DNA of 64,000 nucleotides from an uncultured Rhizobiaceae group bacterium (GCA_947501445.1 CANMVS010000003.1:475740-539739), one strand, 5' to 3'; counted from the first letter of the stretch, positions 43,229 to 52,050 are shown. Notes: generated from the sequence alone by a model not told the origin. Translations and numbers: made by a program.

Positions 43229-43246
43229 TTTGACCGATCGATCAAA
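43229..43246. promoter_or_regulatory. RutR-like palindrome TTTGACCGATCGATCAAA
   Basis: An 18-bp dyad, 16 of 18 positions symmetric, 123 bp upstream of the creatininase-like gene. RutR of Escherichia coli recognises TTGACCANNTGGTCAA; the inner 16 bases here (TTGACCGATCGATCAA) match most defined positions. The operon it precedes ends in a RutR-family gene. Confidence 0.5.
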
Positions 43247-43368
43247 TCGCACTAGGCTTGAAAAAAATGACCGCTGTATGGCCTGATCACGGGCCATGGG
43301 TGCAGCGGCAAATGATCGGCTGATCAATGACGCCGGCACAAGGGACACGACAAACAAGTAGGACAGCC

Positions 43369-44169
43369 ATGAAACGCTATTGGTCTGACTATACGAGTGA
43401 AGCCTTTTCCAGACTTGACCACTCACGGCTCATCGCTGTGCTTCCGGTCGGCGCCACAGAACAACATGGTCCTCATCTGCCGCTATGTGTTGATGCGGCG
43501 ATCGCCGATGGCCTGGTTGAGGCGGTTGCCGGTCGTTTGCCTGAGGAAAATCCGGCTCTTTTTCTTCCGACGCAGGCGATCGGCAAAAGCAATGAGCATT
43601 TGCGCTATCCCGGTACGCTGACCCTCTCCGCCGAAACACTCATCCGCACCTGGACCGAAATAGGTGACTGTGTCGCAGCAAGCGGTGTCCGTAAAATGGT
43701 GTTGCTGAACAGCCATGGCGGGCAGATATCTTCCATGGATATCGTCGCGCGGGAGCTGCGTATTCGCCATTCTATGCTGGTGTTTTCAGTCAACTGGTTT
43801 GGTTTGGGGCTGCCTGAGGGGCTGTACAGCGATGAGGAGCAATTGCTCGGCGTTCATGCCGGAGACATGGAAACGTCAATGATGCTGGCTCTGGCACCGG
43901 ACCTTGTGGACATGACCAGGGCACGCGATTTCAGACCTTTGATCGAAACCTTCCATCGGGACTACAAACACATTGGTCTCGGCCGTGGTGCAAAGCCCGG
44001 CTGGCAGGCCCATGATCTGCATCCGGCAGGTGCCTGTGGCAACGCGGCTGTAGCGACAGCGCACAAGGGCAAGGCCACCATCGACTTTGCCGCGCAACAG
44101 ATTGTGGAGGTGCTTGACGAAGTGGATAGAGCGCCCCTCACATGGCTTGAAAATAACCCGGAATGGTGA
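43369..44169 (+). CDS. Creatininase family metal-dependent amidohydrolase
   Basis: A 266-residue protein of the creatininase fold. Metal and active-site motifs are 'VGATEQHGPHLPLCVD' (Glu31, His33, Asp42), 'LLNSHGGQ' (His116) and 'GVHAGDMETSMML' (Glu168). Family members open lactam or amide bonds (creatinine, formamidopyrimidine, scyllo-inosose derivatives). Start 43369 has AGGA upstream; the longer frame to 43327 lacks one. First gene of a nine-gene operon with an importer, a CodA-like deaminase and RutR-type regulator, so a nitrogen-heterocycle substrate is likely. Confidence 0.87.
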   Translation: MKRYWSDYTSEAFSRLDHSRLIAVLPVGATEQHGPHLPLCVDAAIADGLVEAVAGRLPEENPALFLPTQAIGKSNEHLRYPGTLTLSAETLIRTWTEIGDCVAASGVRKMVLLNSHGGQISSMDIVARELRIRHSMLVFSVNWFGLGLPEGLYSDEEQLLGVHAGDMETSMMLALAPDLVDMTRARDFRPLIETFHRDYKHIGLGRGAKPGWQAHDLHPAGACGNAAVATAHKGKATIDFAAQQIVEVLDEVDRAPLTWLENNPEW

Positions 44170-44175
44170 TCATCC

Positions 44176-44982
44176 ATGGAGCAAAAAGTGCAGCACGTTA
44201 ACAATACTGCGCAGATCAGCATGAACGGCGTGCACAAGCGTTTCGGCAATGGAACCTTGGCTGTTCGAGATATGTCAGTTGATATTCAACCGGGACAATT
44301 TGTCAGTTTTCTGGGGCCATCGGGCTGTGGCAAAAGCACGGCATTGCGGATGATCGCCGGTCTGCTTTCAGCCTCGGCGGGCAGCATAAGCGTCAACGGT
44401 CATCCGGCCGGAGAGGGTGGTGACGGGCGTGACGTGGGTTTTGTCTTTCAGGAAGCCACCTTGATGCCCTGGACCACTGTTTTTGACAATGTCTATCTGC
44501 CTTTGCGGCTGGCTGGCACATCGCGTCGGGCAGCCAAGGATCAGGTGAATGAGGCCCTGTCCAATGTCGGTCTGCTGGGTTTCAGCCAATCCTTTCCGAG
44601 AGAATTGTCCGGTGGCATGAAAATGCGGGTCTCGATTGCCCGTGCGATGGTAACAAAACCGGCTCTGCTGCTGATGGACGAGCCTTTTGCAGCATTGGAT
44701 GAAATGACCCGATTCAAACTCAACAATGACGTATTGAAACTGTGGGAAGAGAACAATCTCACGGTCATTTTTGTCACCCACAGCATTTTTGAATCTGTCT
44801 ATCTGTCAAACCGTGTGTTGGTGATGGCAGCCCGTCCAGGGCGTGTCGTTGACGATATAGCGCTACCCGGTGGCTATCCGCGCACGGATGAGTATCGCAC
44901 CTCCCAGGAATTTGCCGAAAACACCCGCATAGTAACCAGGGCGCTGAAAGGAACGCTGGATCATGACGAAAGCGATCATTGA
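44176..44982 (+). CDS. ABC transporter ATP-binding protein (SsuB/TauB/ThiZ type)
   Basis: A 268-residue ATPase. Walker A is 'LGPSGCGKSTALRMIAGL', Q-loop 'VFQEATLMPWTTVFDNVYLPL', signature 'LSGGMKMRVSIARAM' and Walker B 'LLMDEPFAALDEMTR'. The D-loop and 'VTHSIFESVYLSNRVLVM' are of the nitrate/sulfonate/pyrimidine-precursor importer class. It starts 6 bp after the creatininase gene and overlaps the permease gene by 20 bp. Confidence 0.93.
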   Translation: MEQKVQHVNNTAQISMNGVHKRFGNGTLAVRDMSVDIQPGQFVSFLGPSGCGKSTALRMIAGLLSASAGSISVNGHPAGEGGDGRDVGFVFQEATLMPWTTVFDNVYLPLRLAGTSRRAAKDQVNEALSNVGLLGFSQSFPRELSGGMKMRVSIARAMVTKPALLLMDEPFAALDEMTRFKLNNDVLKLWEENNLTVIFVTHSIFESVYLSNRVLVMAARPGRVVDDIALPGGYPRTDEYRTSQEFAENTRIVTRALKGTLDHDESDH

Positions 44983-45823
44983 AGAGACTGATGATGAGGA
45001 TAGCATCATACTGAATGCTGAACAGGCCAGACGGGAGCGAAATGATCGCCGCCTGCGCATCGTCATGCCTGTTGTGGCGTTATTGACGGCTGTTGCGGTC
45101 TGGGAGGCACTGGTACACATTTACGATATTCCGCATTATCTCATTCCTGCCCCAAGCCGCATCGGTGAAACGCTCATAACTGACGGCCCATCCCTGATGG
45201 GGTCAGCCTGGTTCACGGTCAAACTCACTTTGTTGTCTCTGCTATTGGCCATCATAGGCGGTGTTGCCCTTGGCATGCTCTTTGCGCTGTCGCGCACAAT
45301 TGAGATGAGCCTGTTTCCTTTTGCAGTCATCCTGCAGGTGACACCGGTCGTTGCCATAGCGCCCTTGATCCTGATCTATGTTCACAGCACATTTGCAGCG
45401 CTGCTGATTTGTGCATGGATCGTTGCCTTTTTTCCCATCCTGTCCAACACGGTCATCGGGTTGCGCAGTGCCGATCACAATCTGCGCGATCTGTTCACCC
45501 TGTATAAGGCGACACCGTGGCAGCGTTTGCGCTACCTGCTTGCACCAAGCGCGCTTCCCAATTTCATGGCGGCTTTGAAAATTGCCGGAGGTCTTTCGTT
45601 GATTGGTGCCGTTGTTGCCGAATTTGTAGCTGGCACAGCGGGACAGAATTCTGGCCTGGCCTCGCGGATATTGGAATCCAGTTTCCGCAATGAGATCCCG
45701 CGCATGTTTGCCGCTCTCATCCTTGTATCCCTGCTTGGTATTGCGATCTTTCTGGCAACCAGTTGGCTTTCCAAACTTGTTCTTGGCCGGTGGCACGAGA
45801 GCGAAATAAAGCGGGAGCACTAG
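44963..45823 (+). CDS. ABC transporter permease (SsuC/TauC type)
   Basis: A 286-residue inner-membrane protein with about six segments. The EAA loop 'LRDLFTLYKATPWQRLRYLLAPSALPNFMAALKIAGG' region matches SsuC/ThiX. An unusually acidic N-terminus (EETDDEDS) precedes the first segment. Coupled to the ATPase gene by a 20-bp overlap and followed closely by the CodA-like gene. Confidence 0.9.
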   Translation: MTKAIIEETDDEDSIILNAEQARRERNDRRLRIVMPVVALLTAVAVWEALVHIYDIPHYLIPAPSRIGETLITDGPSLMGSAWFTVKLTLLSLLLAIIGGVALGMLFALSRTIEMSLFPFAVILQVTPVVAIAPLILIYVHSTFAALLICAWIVAFFPILSNTVIGLRSADHNLRDLFTLYKATPWQRLRYLLAPSALPNFMAALKIAGGLSLIGAVVAEFVAGTAGQNSGLASRILESSFRNEIPRMFAALILVSLLGIAIFLATSWLSKLVLGRWHESEIKREH

Positions 45824-45829
45824 GCCGGG

Positions 45830-47050
45830 ATGTCAATGAAGCTTGGGCAATCAGATCAACGGGCAGGCAGCGCTGGCGTGCGCTTGCAGGGCGTGCGTCT
45901 TGGCTCTGCCATCCGGCCGGTTGATGTGTTGTTGGATGGAGCGTTGATACATTCGATCGAGCCATCATCGCATGATGGCGGCGGGGTCCTGTTGCCTCTG
46001 GTGGCCGATGTTCATGTGCATCTCGACAAGACCTATACAATCGGCCGTACAGGCAGTGCTGTTGGCGGCCTGTTCGATGCCATCTATCTGATGGATTCCG
46101 ACAGGGCGAACTGGAGTGCTGACGATATACGTTCGCGTGCGAGCACGGCGCTGGAAAGGGCCTATTCCCACGGTGTATGCGCCATGCGAACCCATGTGGA
46201 CTGGACAGAACCCGAGGAGCCCGTAGCCTGGCAGGTTCTGCGTGAACTTGCCAAGGATTGGCGTGGCCGCATTCATTTGCAACTGGCTTCATTATCGCCG
46301 CTTGATCTGCTTGCACAATCAGGTGAGACAATCGCCCGAAGCGTTCATAGGGACGGTGGTGTCCTGGGTGCATTTGTATTTCGCAACGACAACATCGGCG
46401 AAAAACTGGGTCAGTTATTCCAATTGGCCAATACGTTGGACCTGCCGCTGGACTTTCATGTTGATGAAGGCCTGGACGACGAAGCGCGTGGGTTTGAAGC
46501 CATCATCGCGGCATCCGAGCACCATGCACGCACGCAGCCGATCCTGTGTGGACACGTGTGTGCATTGTCGTTGCGCAAGCCAGAAGACGTTGCAGCGATC
46601 CTCGCAAGGGCTGCTGCCACTGGTATCGGCCTTGTTAGCCTGCCAACGACCAATGCCTATTTGCAGGATCGCACCATAGGGCGTACGCCCCGCATGCGCG
46701 GCCTTGCGCCGGTGCAGGAAGCGCGCAATGCCGGCATGGATGTCATGCTGGCATCGGACAATGTTCGCGATGCCTTTTATCCCTACGGTGATTATGACCC
46801 GCTGGACATTTTGCGTGGTGGGCAACTGGCTGCCCAATTTGAACCGCAGGACTGGCTCGACACCATCACCACGACGGCGGCCCGCTGGTGTGGAACAAGC
46901 ACTCAAATGCCGAAAACCGGTGGGCCTGCGGACTTTCTGCAGTTTGAGGCAGCAGACTTTGGCGATCTGATTTCCAGAGCCACGGCACGGCGTCATGTCT
47001 GGCGGGCAGGCAGGCGGGTAACACAAGCACAGGAAAATCATCATGAGTGA
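45830..47050 (+). CDS. Cytosine deaminase-like amidohydrolase (CodA family)
   Basis: A 406-residue amidohydrolase. The metal motif is 'VHVHLDKTYT' (His62, His64), with 'FHVDEGLDDEA', 'GHVCALSL' and 'ASDNVRDAFYPYGDYDPL', the arrangement of CodA-type deaminases. CodA relatives include creatinine deaminase, isocytosine and hydroxypyrimidine deaminases, so an exocyclic C-NH2 or C=NH of a heterocycle is the likely target. ATG 45830 is used; 45836 is also possible. Its end overlaps the FAD oxidase gene by 8 bp. Confidence 0.85.
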   Translation: MSMKLGQSDQRAGSAGVRLQGVRLGSAIRPVDVLLDGALIHSIEPSSHDGGGVLLPLVADVHVHLDKTYTIGRTGSAVGGLFDAIYLMDSDRANWSADDIRSRASTALERAYSHGVCAMRTHVDWTEPEEPVAWQVLRELAKDWRGRIHLQLASLSPLDLLAQSGETIARSVHRDGGVLGAFVFRNDNIGEKLGQLFQLANTLDLPLDFHVDEGLDDEARGFEAIIAASEHHARTQPILCGHVCALSLRKPEDVAAILARAAATGIGLVSLPTTNAYLQDRTIGRTPRMRGLAPVQEARNAGMDVMLASDNVRDAFYPYGDYDPLDILRGGQLAAQFEPQDWLDTITTTAARWCGTSTQMPKTGGPADFLQFEAADFGDLISRATARRHVWRAGRRVTQAQENHHE

Positions 47051-48425
47051 CGTGCAGCTGAAAGAAAGGTCCATTGACTGGGCCGGTTTTCGATCCGCCA
47101 TTGATGGTGTTTCGGTGATTGACGATGCGAAAATGGTGAAGGCCCGTTCCGGTGACTATTACTGGTACAGCCCCATTTTGAATGAAATGCTGCAGGACAA
47201 GACCGGTGACTTGCTGGTTGTGCCCAGGGATCAGGATGAAGTGCTAAGGGTTGCTGCCGCATCAGCCCGTTTTGGAATTCCCATGACGATCCGCGGTGGC
47301 GGGACCGGGAACTATGGCCAATGTGTTCCGCTTGCAGGCGGCATCATTTTGGATGTGACCAAACTGAACCGCATTATTGAAATCAAACCGGGCAGTGTTC
47401 GGGTTGAGGCGGGCGCGCGGATCGCAACGCTGGATGATGCCTGCGCCCAGACCGGCCAGCAATTGCTGATGTATCCATCGACACGGCGCATCGCAACGAT
47501 TGGCGGTTTTCTGTCCGGTGGTTCCGGCGGCATTGGTTCCCTGCGTCATGGCATGCTGCGTGACGAGGGCAATGTGCGCTATGCGAAGGTTTTGACTGTG
47601 GAAAAGGAACCACGGATCATAGAGCTTTTTGGCGCTGACATTCAAAAGGTTCATCATGCCTATGGCACCAATGGCATCATACTGGAGCTGGAGCTGGCGC
47701 TGACAAAGGCCACGGACTGGATCCATTGTGCAGCGCTTTTTGATGGCTATGACAGCGCCATGAACTTTGCCATCAGCGCGCAGAAATGCGAGTTGGATTG
47801 CTACCTGCTGACGACGGTGGAACGGCGTTTTGCTCCCTATTACACGAAATTTGGCAAGCTCTTTCCAGATAATCGCGATGCGGTTTTTGCCATGGTGGCA
47901 CCGCAGGAAATGCCCCGGTTTGAAGCAATGACTGCCGATCTTGGCGGCCATGTATCCTTTGCGATGAAAAAGGATGCCTTGCACAGCCATGGTCTGCAAC
48001 CAGCCTATGAATGCGGGTGGAACCATACGACGCTTCAGGCATTGAAGGTTGATAAGGGCTGGACCTATCTTCAGGTGGCCTATCCCCGTCCGTTTTCGCC
48101 CGATCTTGTCATGAAGCAGATGCAACGCCATGGCGATGAAATATTCTGGCACCATGAAATGGCGCGCATGGAAGGCGATATTCAGATTTTTGCTTTGCCG
48201 CTTGTTCGCTACCGCGGACGTGATGCCATGTACCGGCTGATCGCAACCTTGGAAAATGAAGACGGGTGCACAATTTACGATCCGCATGTGGTGACCATTG
48301 AAGATGGTGGCATGAAGGAGATCGATAACGCGCAGATTGAATTCAAGAAACTGGCCGATCCACATGGCCTGATGAACCCGGGGAAAACCCGGGGGTGGAC
48401 CGCCGACATGGCGGTTCAGGAATAA
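47043..48425 (+). CDS. FAD-binding oxidoreductase (PCMH/GlcD-like)
   Basis: A 460-residue flavoprotein with an N-terminal FAD_binding_4 domain: 'IRGGGTGNYGQCVPLAGGIILD', 'IATIGGFLSGGSGGIGSLRHGM'. The C-terminal half is divergent ('NHTTLQALKVDKGWTYLQVAY', 'DPHGLMNPGKTRGW' near the end). No histidine lies in the usual covalent site (GGGTGNYG). It probably dehydrogenates a hydroxyl or amine produced after deamination. Overlap with the CodA-like gene suggests coupled expression. Confidence 0.83.
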   Translation: MSDVQLKERSIDWAGFRSAIDGVSVIDDAKMVKARSGDYYWYSPILNEMLQDKTGDLLVVPRDQDEVLRVAAASARFGIPMTIRGGGTGNYGQCVPLAGGIILDVTKLNRIIEIKPGSVRVEAGARIATLDDACAQTGQQLLMYPSTRRIATIGGFLSGGSGGIGSLRHGMLRDEGNVRYAKVLTVEKEPRIIELFGADIQKVHHAYGTNGIILELELALTKATDWIHCAALFDGYDSAMNFAISAQKCELDCYLLTTVERRFAPYYTKFGKLFPDNRDAVFAMVAPQEMPRFEAMTADLGGHVSFAMKKDALHSHGLQPAYECGWNHTTLQALKVDKGWTYLQVAYPRPFSPDLVMKQMQRHGDEIFWHHEMARMEGDIQIFALPLVRYRGRDAMYRLIATLENEDGCTIYDPHVVTIEDGGMKEIDNAQIEFKKLADPHGLMNPGKTRGWTADMAVQE

Positions 48426-48467
48426 TAACAAACGATCAATCACTCAGAGGGAATATTGGAGAAAGAT

Positions 48468-49481
48468 ATGCAGGGAATTTTAAAAGCTGTAACCACTGCC
48501 GCTCTTGTTCTGGCTGGCACCAGCGCTGCTTTTTCAGCGGACAAGGTTGTGTTTGGAACCAACTGGCTCGCACAGGGTGGCCATGGCGGTTATTATCAGG
48601 CCGTTGCTGACGGTACCTATGAAAAATATGGTCTTGATGTTGAAATCATGATGGGCGGACCACAGGTCAACAACCGTCCGATGCTGCCTGCCGGGCGACT
48701 GGATTTTCTGATGGGTGGAAATCTGCTGTTGTCCTTTGACAATGTGCGCAATGAAATTCCGACCACCGTGGTGGCTGCAATATTTCAAAAAGATCCTCAG
48801 ATACTGATGGCCCACGAAGGTGCGTACAAGGATTTTGCCGACCTGAAGAATGCGCCCACCGTATTGATTGGCAAGGACGGTCAGTTCAGCTTCTGGAAAT
48901 GGCTGGTTTCCGAGCACGGGTTTTCCGATGATCAGCTGCGCCCCTACGGTTATAACCTCGCGCAATTTCTGACCGACGAGAAGATGGTGCAGCAGGGATA
49001 CGGTACCTCGGAACCGCTCTACGCAGCGGCGGAAGGTGCAAAACCCGCAGCCTATCTGCTGGCTGACCATGGCTGGAACACCTATTCAACCACCATTGAA
49101 ACCCGTGATCAGCTGGTGGAAGAAAATCCGGAGCTTGTACAGCGCTTCGTCAATGCCTCCATTGAGGGCTGGTACAATTTTCTCTATGGCGACCGGACTG
49201 CAGCCTACGCCCTGATCATCAAGGACAATCCTGAAATGACCAAGGAGAAACTGGATGCGGAAATGGACCAGTTCGAAAAGCTTGGCATCATTGATGTCGG
49301 GGATGCAACAACCTTGGGCATTGGCGCCATGAGTGCTGAGCGTATTCAGGCCTTTTACGACAGTGCCATCAAGTCCGGCATTCTCGAGGAAGGGTCTGTC
49401 GATGTTTCGAAGGTCGCGACGGAGCAGTTCGTCAACAAAGGCCACGGCATGGATATTGCCAAGAAACTCAAAGGCGAATGA
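48468..49481 (+). CDS. ABC transporter substrate-binding protein (NMT1/SsuA-like)
   Basis: A 337-residue periplasmic protein. Signal 'VTTAALVLAGTSAAFSA' with cleavage before DKVVFG; then the NMT1 fold: 'GTNWLAQGGHGGYYQAVADG', 'GLDVEIMMGGPQVNNRPMLPAGRLDF', 'LIGKDGQFSFWKWLVSEHG'. Relatives bind hydroxymethylpyrimidine, riboflavin precursors, sulfonates or nitrate. Start 48468 has GGAGAAAG upstream. It completes the importer with 44176 and 44963 although the genes are separated by two enzymes. Confidence 0.88.
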   Translation: MQGILKAVTTAALVLAGTSAAFSADKVVFGTNWLAQGGHGGYYQAVADGTYEKYGLDVEIMMGGPQVNNRPMLPAGRLDFLMGGNLLLSFDNVRNEIPTTVVAAIFQKDPQILMAHEGAYKDFADLKNAPTVLIGKDGQFSFWKWLVSEHGFSDDQLRPYGYNLAQFLTDEKMVQQGYGTSEPLYAAAEGAKPAAYLLADHGWNTYSTTIETRDQLVEENPELVQRFVNASIEGWYNFLYGDRTAAYALIIKDNPEMTKEKLDAEMDQFEKLGIIDVGDATTLGIGAMSAERIQAFYDSAIKSGILEEGSVDVSKVATEQFVNKGHGMDIAKKLKGE

Positions 49482-49493
49482 GGATTTAATTAC

Positions 49494-50087
49494 GTGCGTA
49501 TATTGCTCGTATTCAGTCATCCCTATGAGGAAAGCTACGGTGCGGCGCTGTTTGAATGCGCCAAATCCGCACTTGCAGCACGCGGGCACGAGGTCCGCGT
49601 GATTGACCTGTATCGGGATGGATTTGATCCGGTGCTCAGCCGCGAAGAATGGCTGAGTTACCTTGATGATACGGATAAAAACATCGCCGCCGTGCAAGGC
49701 CATGTGGATGCGTTAAAGTGGGCCGAAGGTCTCATTCTTATCTATCCGACATGGATGTACGGGCCGCCCGCCATGCTCAAGGGGTGGCTTGAGCGTACCT
49801 GGCTGCCGGGCATCGCCTTCGATGTTGCGCCCGGCAGGAAAAAAATTGCCGTGGGTCTTTTAAAAAATATCAAACTTTTCGTTACCATCACGACTTCGGG
49901 ATCACCATGGTGGTGGTTGCGTTTGATCCGTGATCCGGGCAGAAGCTTTTTTACCCGTGGTCAAAGGGTGCTCTTTCACCGCAGCTGCCGCATGCGCTGG
50001 TATCAGCTGCATGATATGAATCACACCACCGACAAGGATAGAGCTCGTTTTCTGGACCGGGTTGATCGCGCTCTGCGTAAAATATGA
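49494..50087 (+). CDS. Flavodoxin-fold NAD(P)H-dependent oxidoreductase
   Basis: A 197-residue protein of the MdaB/KefF/NQO1-like family: 'RILLVFSHPYEESYGAALFE', 'IYPTWMYGPPAMLKGWLERTWLPGIAF' and a Ser/Thr-rich FMN loop 'VTITTSGSPWWWL'. It reduces quinones, azo compounds or flavins, so it may feed reducing power to a partner oxygenase or keep quinones reduced. GTG 49494 follows AGGATTT. Between the binding protein and the RidA gene. Confidence 0.85.
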   Translation: MRILLVFSHPYEESYGAALFECAKSALAARGHEVRVIDLYRDGFDPVLSREEWLSYLDDTDKNIAAVQGHVDALKWAEGLILIYPTWMYGPPAMLKGWLERTWLPGIAFDVAPGRKKIAVGLLKNIKLFVTITTSGSPWWWLRLIRDPGRSFFTRGQRVLFHRSCRMRWYQLHDMNHTTDKDRARFLDRVDRALRKI

Positions 50088-50098
50088 ATGGAGCTGCC

Positions 50099-50548
50099 AT
50101 GAGCATTGCCAAACCATTGGCCAAATATGCTGCCCTCAAGAGGCGGGGCGACTTCATATTCATGTCCGGCGTCATTGCAGTTGATCCGGATGCCAAAAAA
50201 ATCATCACCGGATTTGATGATCTGCCCGCAGATGCGCGCCTAAAACTGGGGGAAACAGGTGAGTTTTCGGTTGATATCAAAGAGGCATCACTCAAGGTAC
50301 AAAGCTGGTATGTGCTTGAGCGTATCCGCCTCATGATCGAAGCCGAAGGCGGGCAGATGAGCGATGTATTCAAGCTGGTGCAATATTTCAAAGACCTGCG
50401 GGATTTTCCCAATTACAATCGGGTTCGCAGTCTGTTTTTCCCGCAGGAGGCCCCGGTTTCCACCGTTGTGGAAGTCAGTGCCATGATGCCGACAGATGAC
50501 ATTCTCATTGAAGTCGAAGCCACGGCTTGGCTCCCGAATAAATCATGA
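50099..50548 (+). CDS. RidA/RutC family enamine-imine deaminase
   Basis: A 149-residue RidA-fold protein: 'YAALKRRGDFIFMSGVIAVDP', 'VQSWYVLERIRLMIEAEGGQMSDVFKLVQYF', 'RSLFFPQEAPVSTVVEVSAM'. RidA hydrolyses reactive enamines and imines; RutC in the pyrimidine Rut pathway has this fold. The usual catalytic Arg of 'PARS/PARTA' appears changed ('PQEAPVST'). ATG 50099 has GGAG at six bases; ATG 50084 overlaps the previous stop. Overlaps the RutR-type gene by ATGA. Confidence 0.85.
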   Translation: MSIAKPLAKYAALKRRGDFIFMSGVIAVDPDAKKIITGFDDLPADARLKLGETGEFSVDIKEASLKVQSWYVLERIRLMIEAEGGQMSDVFKLVQYFKDLRDFPNYNRVRSLFFPQEAPVSTVVEVSAMMPTDDILIEVEATAWLPNKS

Positions 50549-51171
50549 CAGCCAACGCGAAACTTCTTGATCGGCGCCAGAAAATTCATCTGGCGATCCG
50601 CGACGCAGCCATTGAGGAATTTGCTTCAAAGGGGCTCGATGGGGCCTCGACGCAGGCCATTGCACGGCGCGCCGGCCTGTCCAAACCACAGTTGCATTAT
50701 TACATTTCAACGAAAGAAGAGCTCTACGAGAAGACCCTGCTTTTCATTATCAACGAGTGGAGTGATCAGTTTTTTCTGTCGTCGGTTTCAGACGATCCCA
50801 AAACCGTTATCTCCGAGTATATTGCCACCAAGATCAGGCATGCACTGGCCCAGCCTCAGGTTTGCCGGCTATTTGCCAATGAGGTCGCCCGTGGTGCGCC
50901 GATTTTGCGTCGGCACTGGTCCGCATCGCGCGAGGGTGTCGAGCGGGCGGCAGAACTCATGCGCGGATGGATTGAAGCGGGCAAAATAAAAGCTGTGGAT
51001 CCCTATCTGTTCCAAATGGAAATGTGGGCTGTCACACAGCATTTTGCCGATTATGAAGCGCAGGTCCGGTTCATGCTTGACCTTGATGATGATCAGCCAA
51101 TTGACGAAGAACGCATCATCACCGATGTCACCGCATTGTTCCTGCGGGCCTGTGGCCTCGATAACAGTTGA
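50545..51171 (+). CDS. TetR family regulator of the RutR type
   Basis: A 208-residue regulator. The helix-turn-helix is 'STQAIARRAGLSKPQLHYYISTKEELYEKTL'; the C-terminal domain with 'RHALAQPQVCRLFANEVARGAPIL' and 'RHWSASREGVERAAELMRGWIEAGKI' matches the YcdC/RutR C-terminal family (PF08362), which senses uracil or thymine in RutR. Last gene of the operon whose promoter carries a RutR-like palindrome (43229). The ligand here need not be uracil. Repeat copy 7 starts directly after its stop. Confidence 0.88.
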   Translation: MTANAKLLDRRQKIHLAIRDAAIEEFASKGLDGASTQAIARRAGLSKPQLHYYISTKEELYEKTLLFIINEWSDQFFLSSVSDDPKTVISEYIATKIRHALAQPQVCRLFANEVARGAPILRRHWSASREGVERAAELMRGWIEAGKIKAVDPYLFQMEMWAVTQHFADYEAQVRFMLDLDDDQPIDEERIITDVTALFLRACGLDNS

Positions 51172-51243
51172 TTTCCTGAATGCGTCAATAAAATCAAAGG
51201 CCGACACCGTTGTCCTGTTTCTGACAAAACGAGAAGCGATCTA
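51172..51243 (-). repeat. Dispersed repeat, truncated copy 7
   Basis: It begins TTTCCTGAATGCGTCAATAA and ends GAGAAGCGATCTA; hairpin 2 is lost. It fills the whole gap between the convergent RutR-type and phosphoribosyltransferase genes. Its end TAG (51243-51241 on the minus strand) is the stop codon of the phosphoribosyltransferase. Confidence 0.82.
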
Positions 51244-51948
51244 CAGCGGACGGTAATTACCGTCTTCTGATCGAAACAGATGTGGTGAGTGGAAGACACC
51301 GTGCACCCGGTCAGCCAATTGTGGGTATTGGGCAATCAGCGCCTGTCGCCATCGGTCAGTCTGCAGCATGGCACAGCCAATGATCTCGGCATGCAAGCCG
51401 CATTTTTCCAGCAATCGGCAAGCGGCAATGATCGAGGTCCCGGTGCTCAACGCATCATCAATAAGCATGATCGGTCCCGTCTTCAGCAGCGCCAGCATGC
51501 GCGGATCAAGGTAGAGCCGCTTTTCCTGATCAGGGCTGGTGACGGATCGCATGGGCACGGAAAGCGCATCCTCGTACCAGAATTTGCGTGAGGTGCTTAG
51601 CGCCACATAACGCTGGTGGCCAAGGCGGCGTGCAGTTTCCTGCGCCAATGCAAGGCCCAAAGTGGGCACGCCGACAACGACGGCCGGTTTGTCCTTTTTG
51701 GCCATGTCGGCGAGATGGCCAGCCAATGTATCAAGCACCGTGAAACTGGCCTGATTGATAATCAGTGACGCTAGTGCCTCTTTGCCATCATTGCGCTGGC
51801 GCAAGGGTAAAGCCAGCTGACGTCCATCAGGCAGACGCGCCGGATAAAAATCTGAAAAGCCGTCCACAGGCGTGTCGTCATAGGTGCCCGCAGCGACGAT
51901 CTCCTGCCAAAATGTGTGCGGCTGTGCAGTTAATGACGTTGCGTTCAT
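51241..51948 (-). CDS. Type I phosphoribosyltransferase
   Basis: A 235-residue PRTase. The PRPP motif is 'PIMLIDDALSTGTSIIAACRLL' (about residues 158-179), with 'VVVGVPTLGLALAQETARRLG' as the PPi loop region. It is similar to adenine- or orotate-type PRTases but the base specificity is not readable. The stop codon TAG derives from repeat copy 7. Divergent from the M20 hydrolase gene at 52051. Near a probable pyrimidine or purine-like catabolic operon, so a salvage role is possible. Confidence 0.8.
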   Translation of the reverse strand: MNATSLTAQPHTFWQEIVAAGTYDDTPVDGFSDFYPARLPDGRQLALPLRQRNDGKEALASLIINQASFTVLDTLAGHLADMAKKDKPAVVVGVPTLGLALAQETARRLGHQRYVALSTSRKFWYEDALSVPMRSVTSPDQEKRLYLDPRMLALLKTGPIMLIDDALSTGTSIIAACRLLEKCGLHAEIIGCAMLQTDRWRQALIAQYPQLADRVHGVFHSPHLFRSEDGNYRPL

Positions 51949-52050
51949 TGTGTATCCGGTTCGTGCTGATTAACATTCAAGCCGCACAATCGGTTTTTTT
52001 GAAACAAAGAACAAGCGCTGTAATGGCGCACGACAAAGGTATGGCTGCCA

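Noticed and set aside
47262..48443. 393-codon open frame antisense to the FAD oxidoreductase gene
   Set aside because: It mirrors a clear FAD_binding_4 protein in operon context, has no family features and no upstream ribosome site; long antisense frames are common at this GC content.
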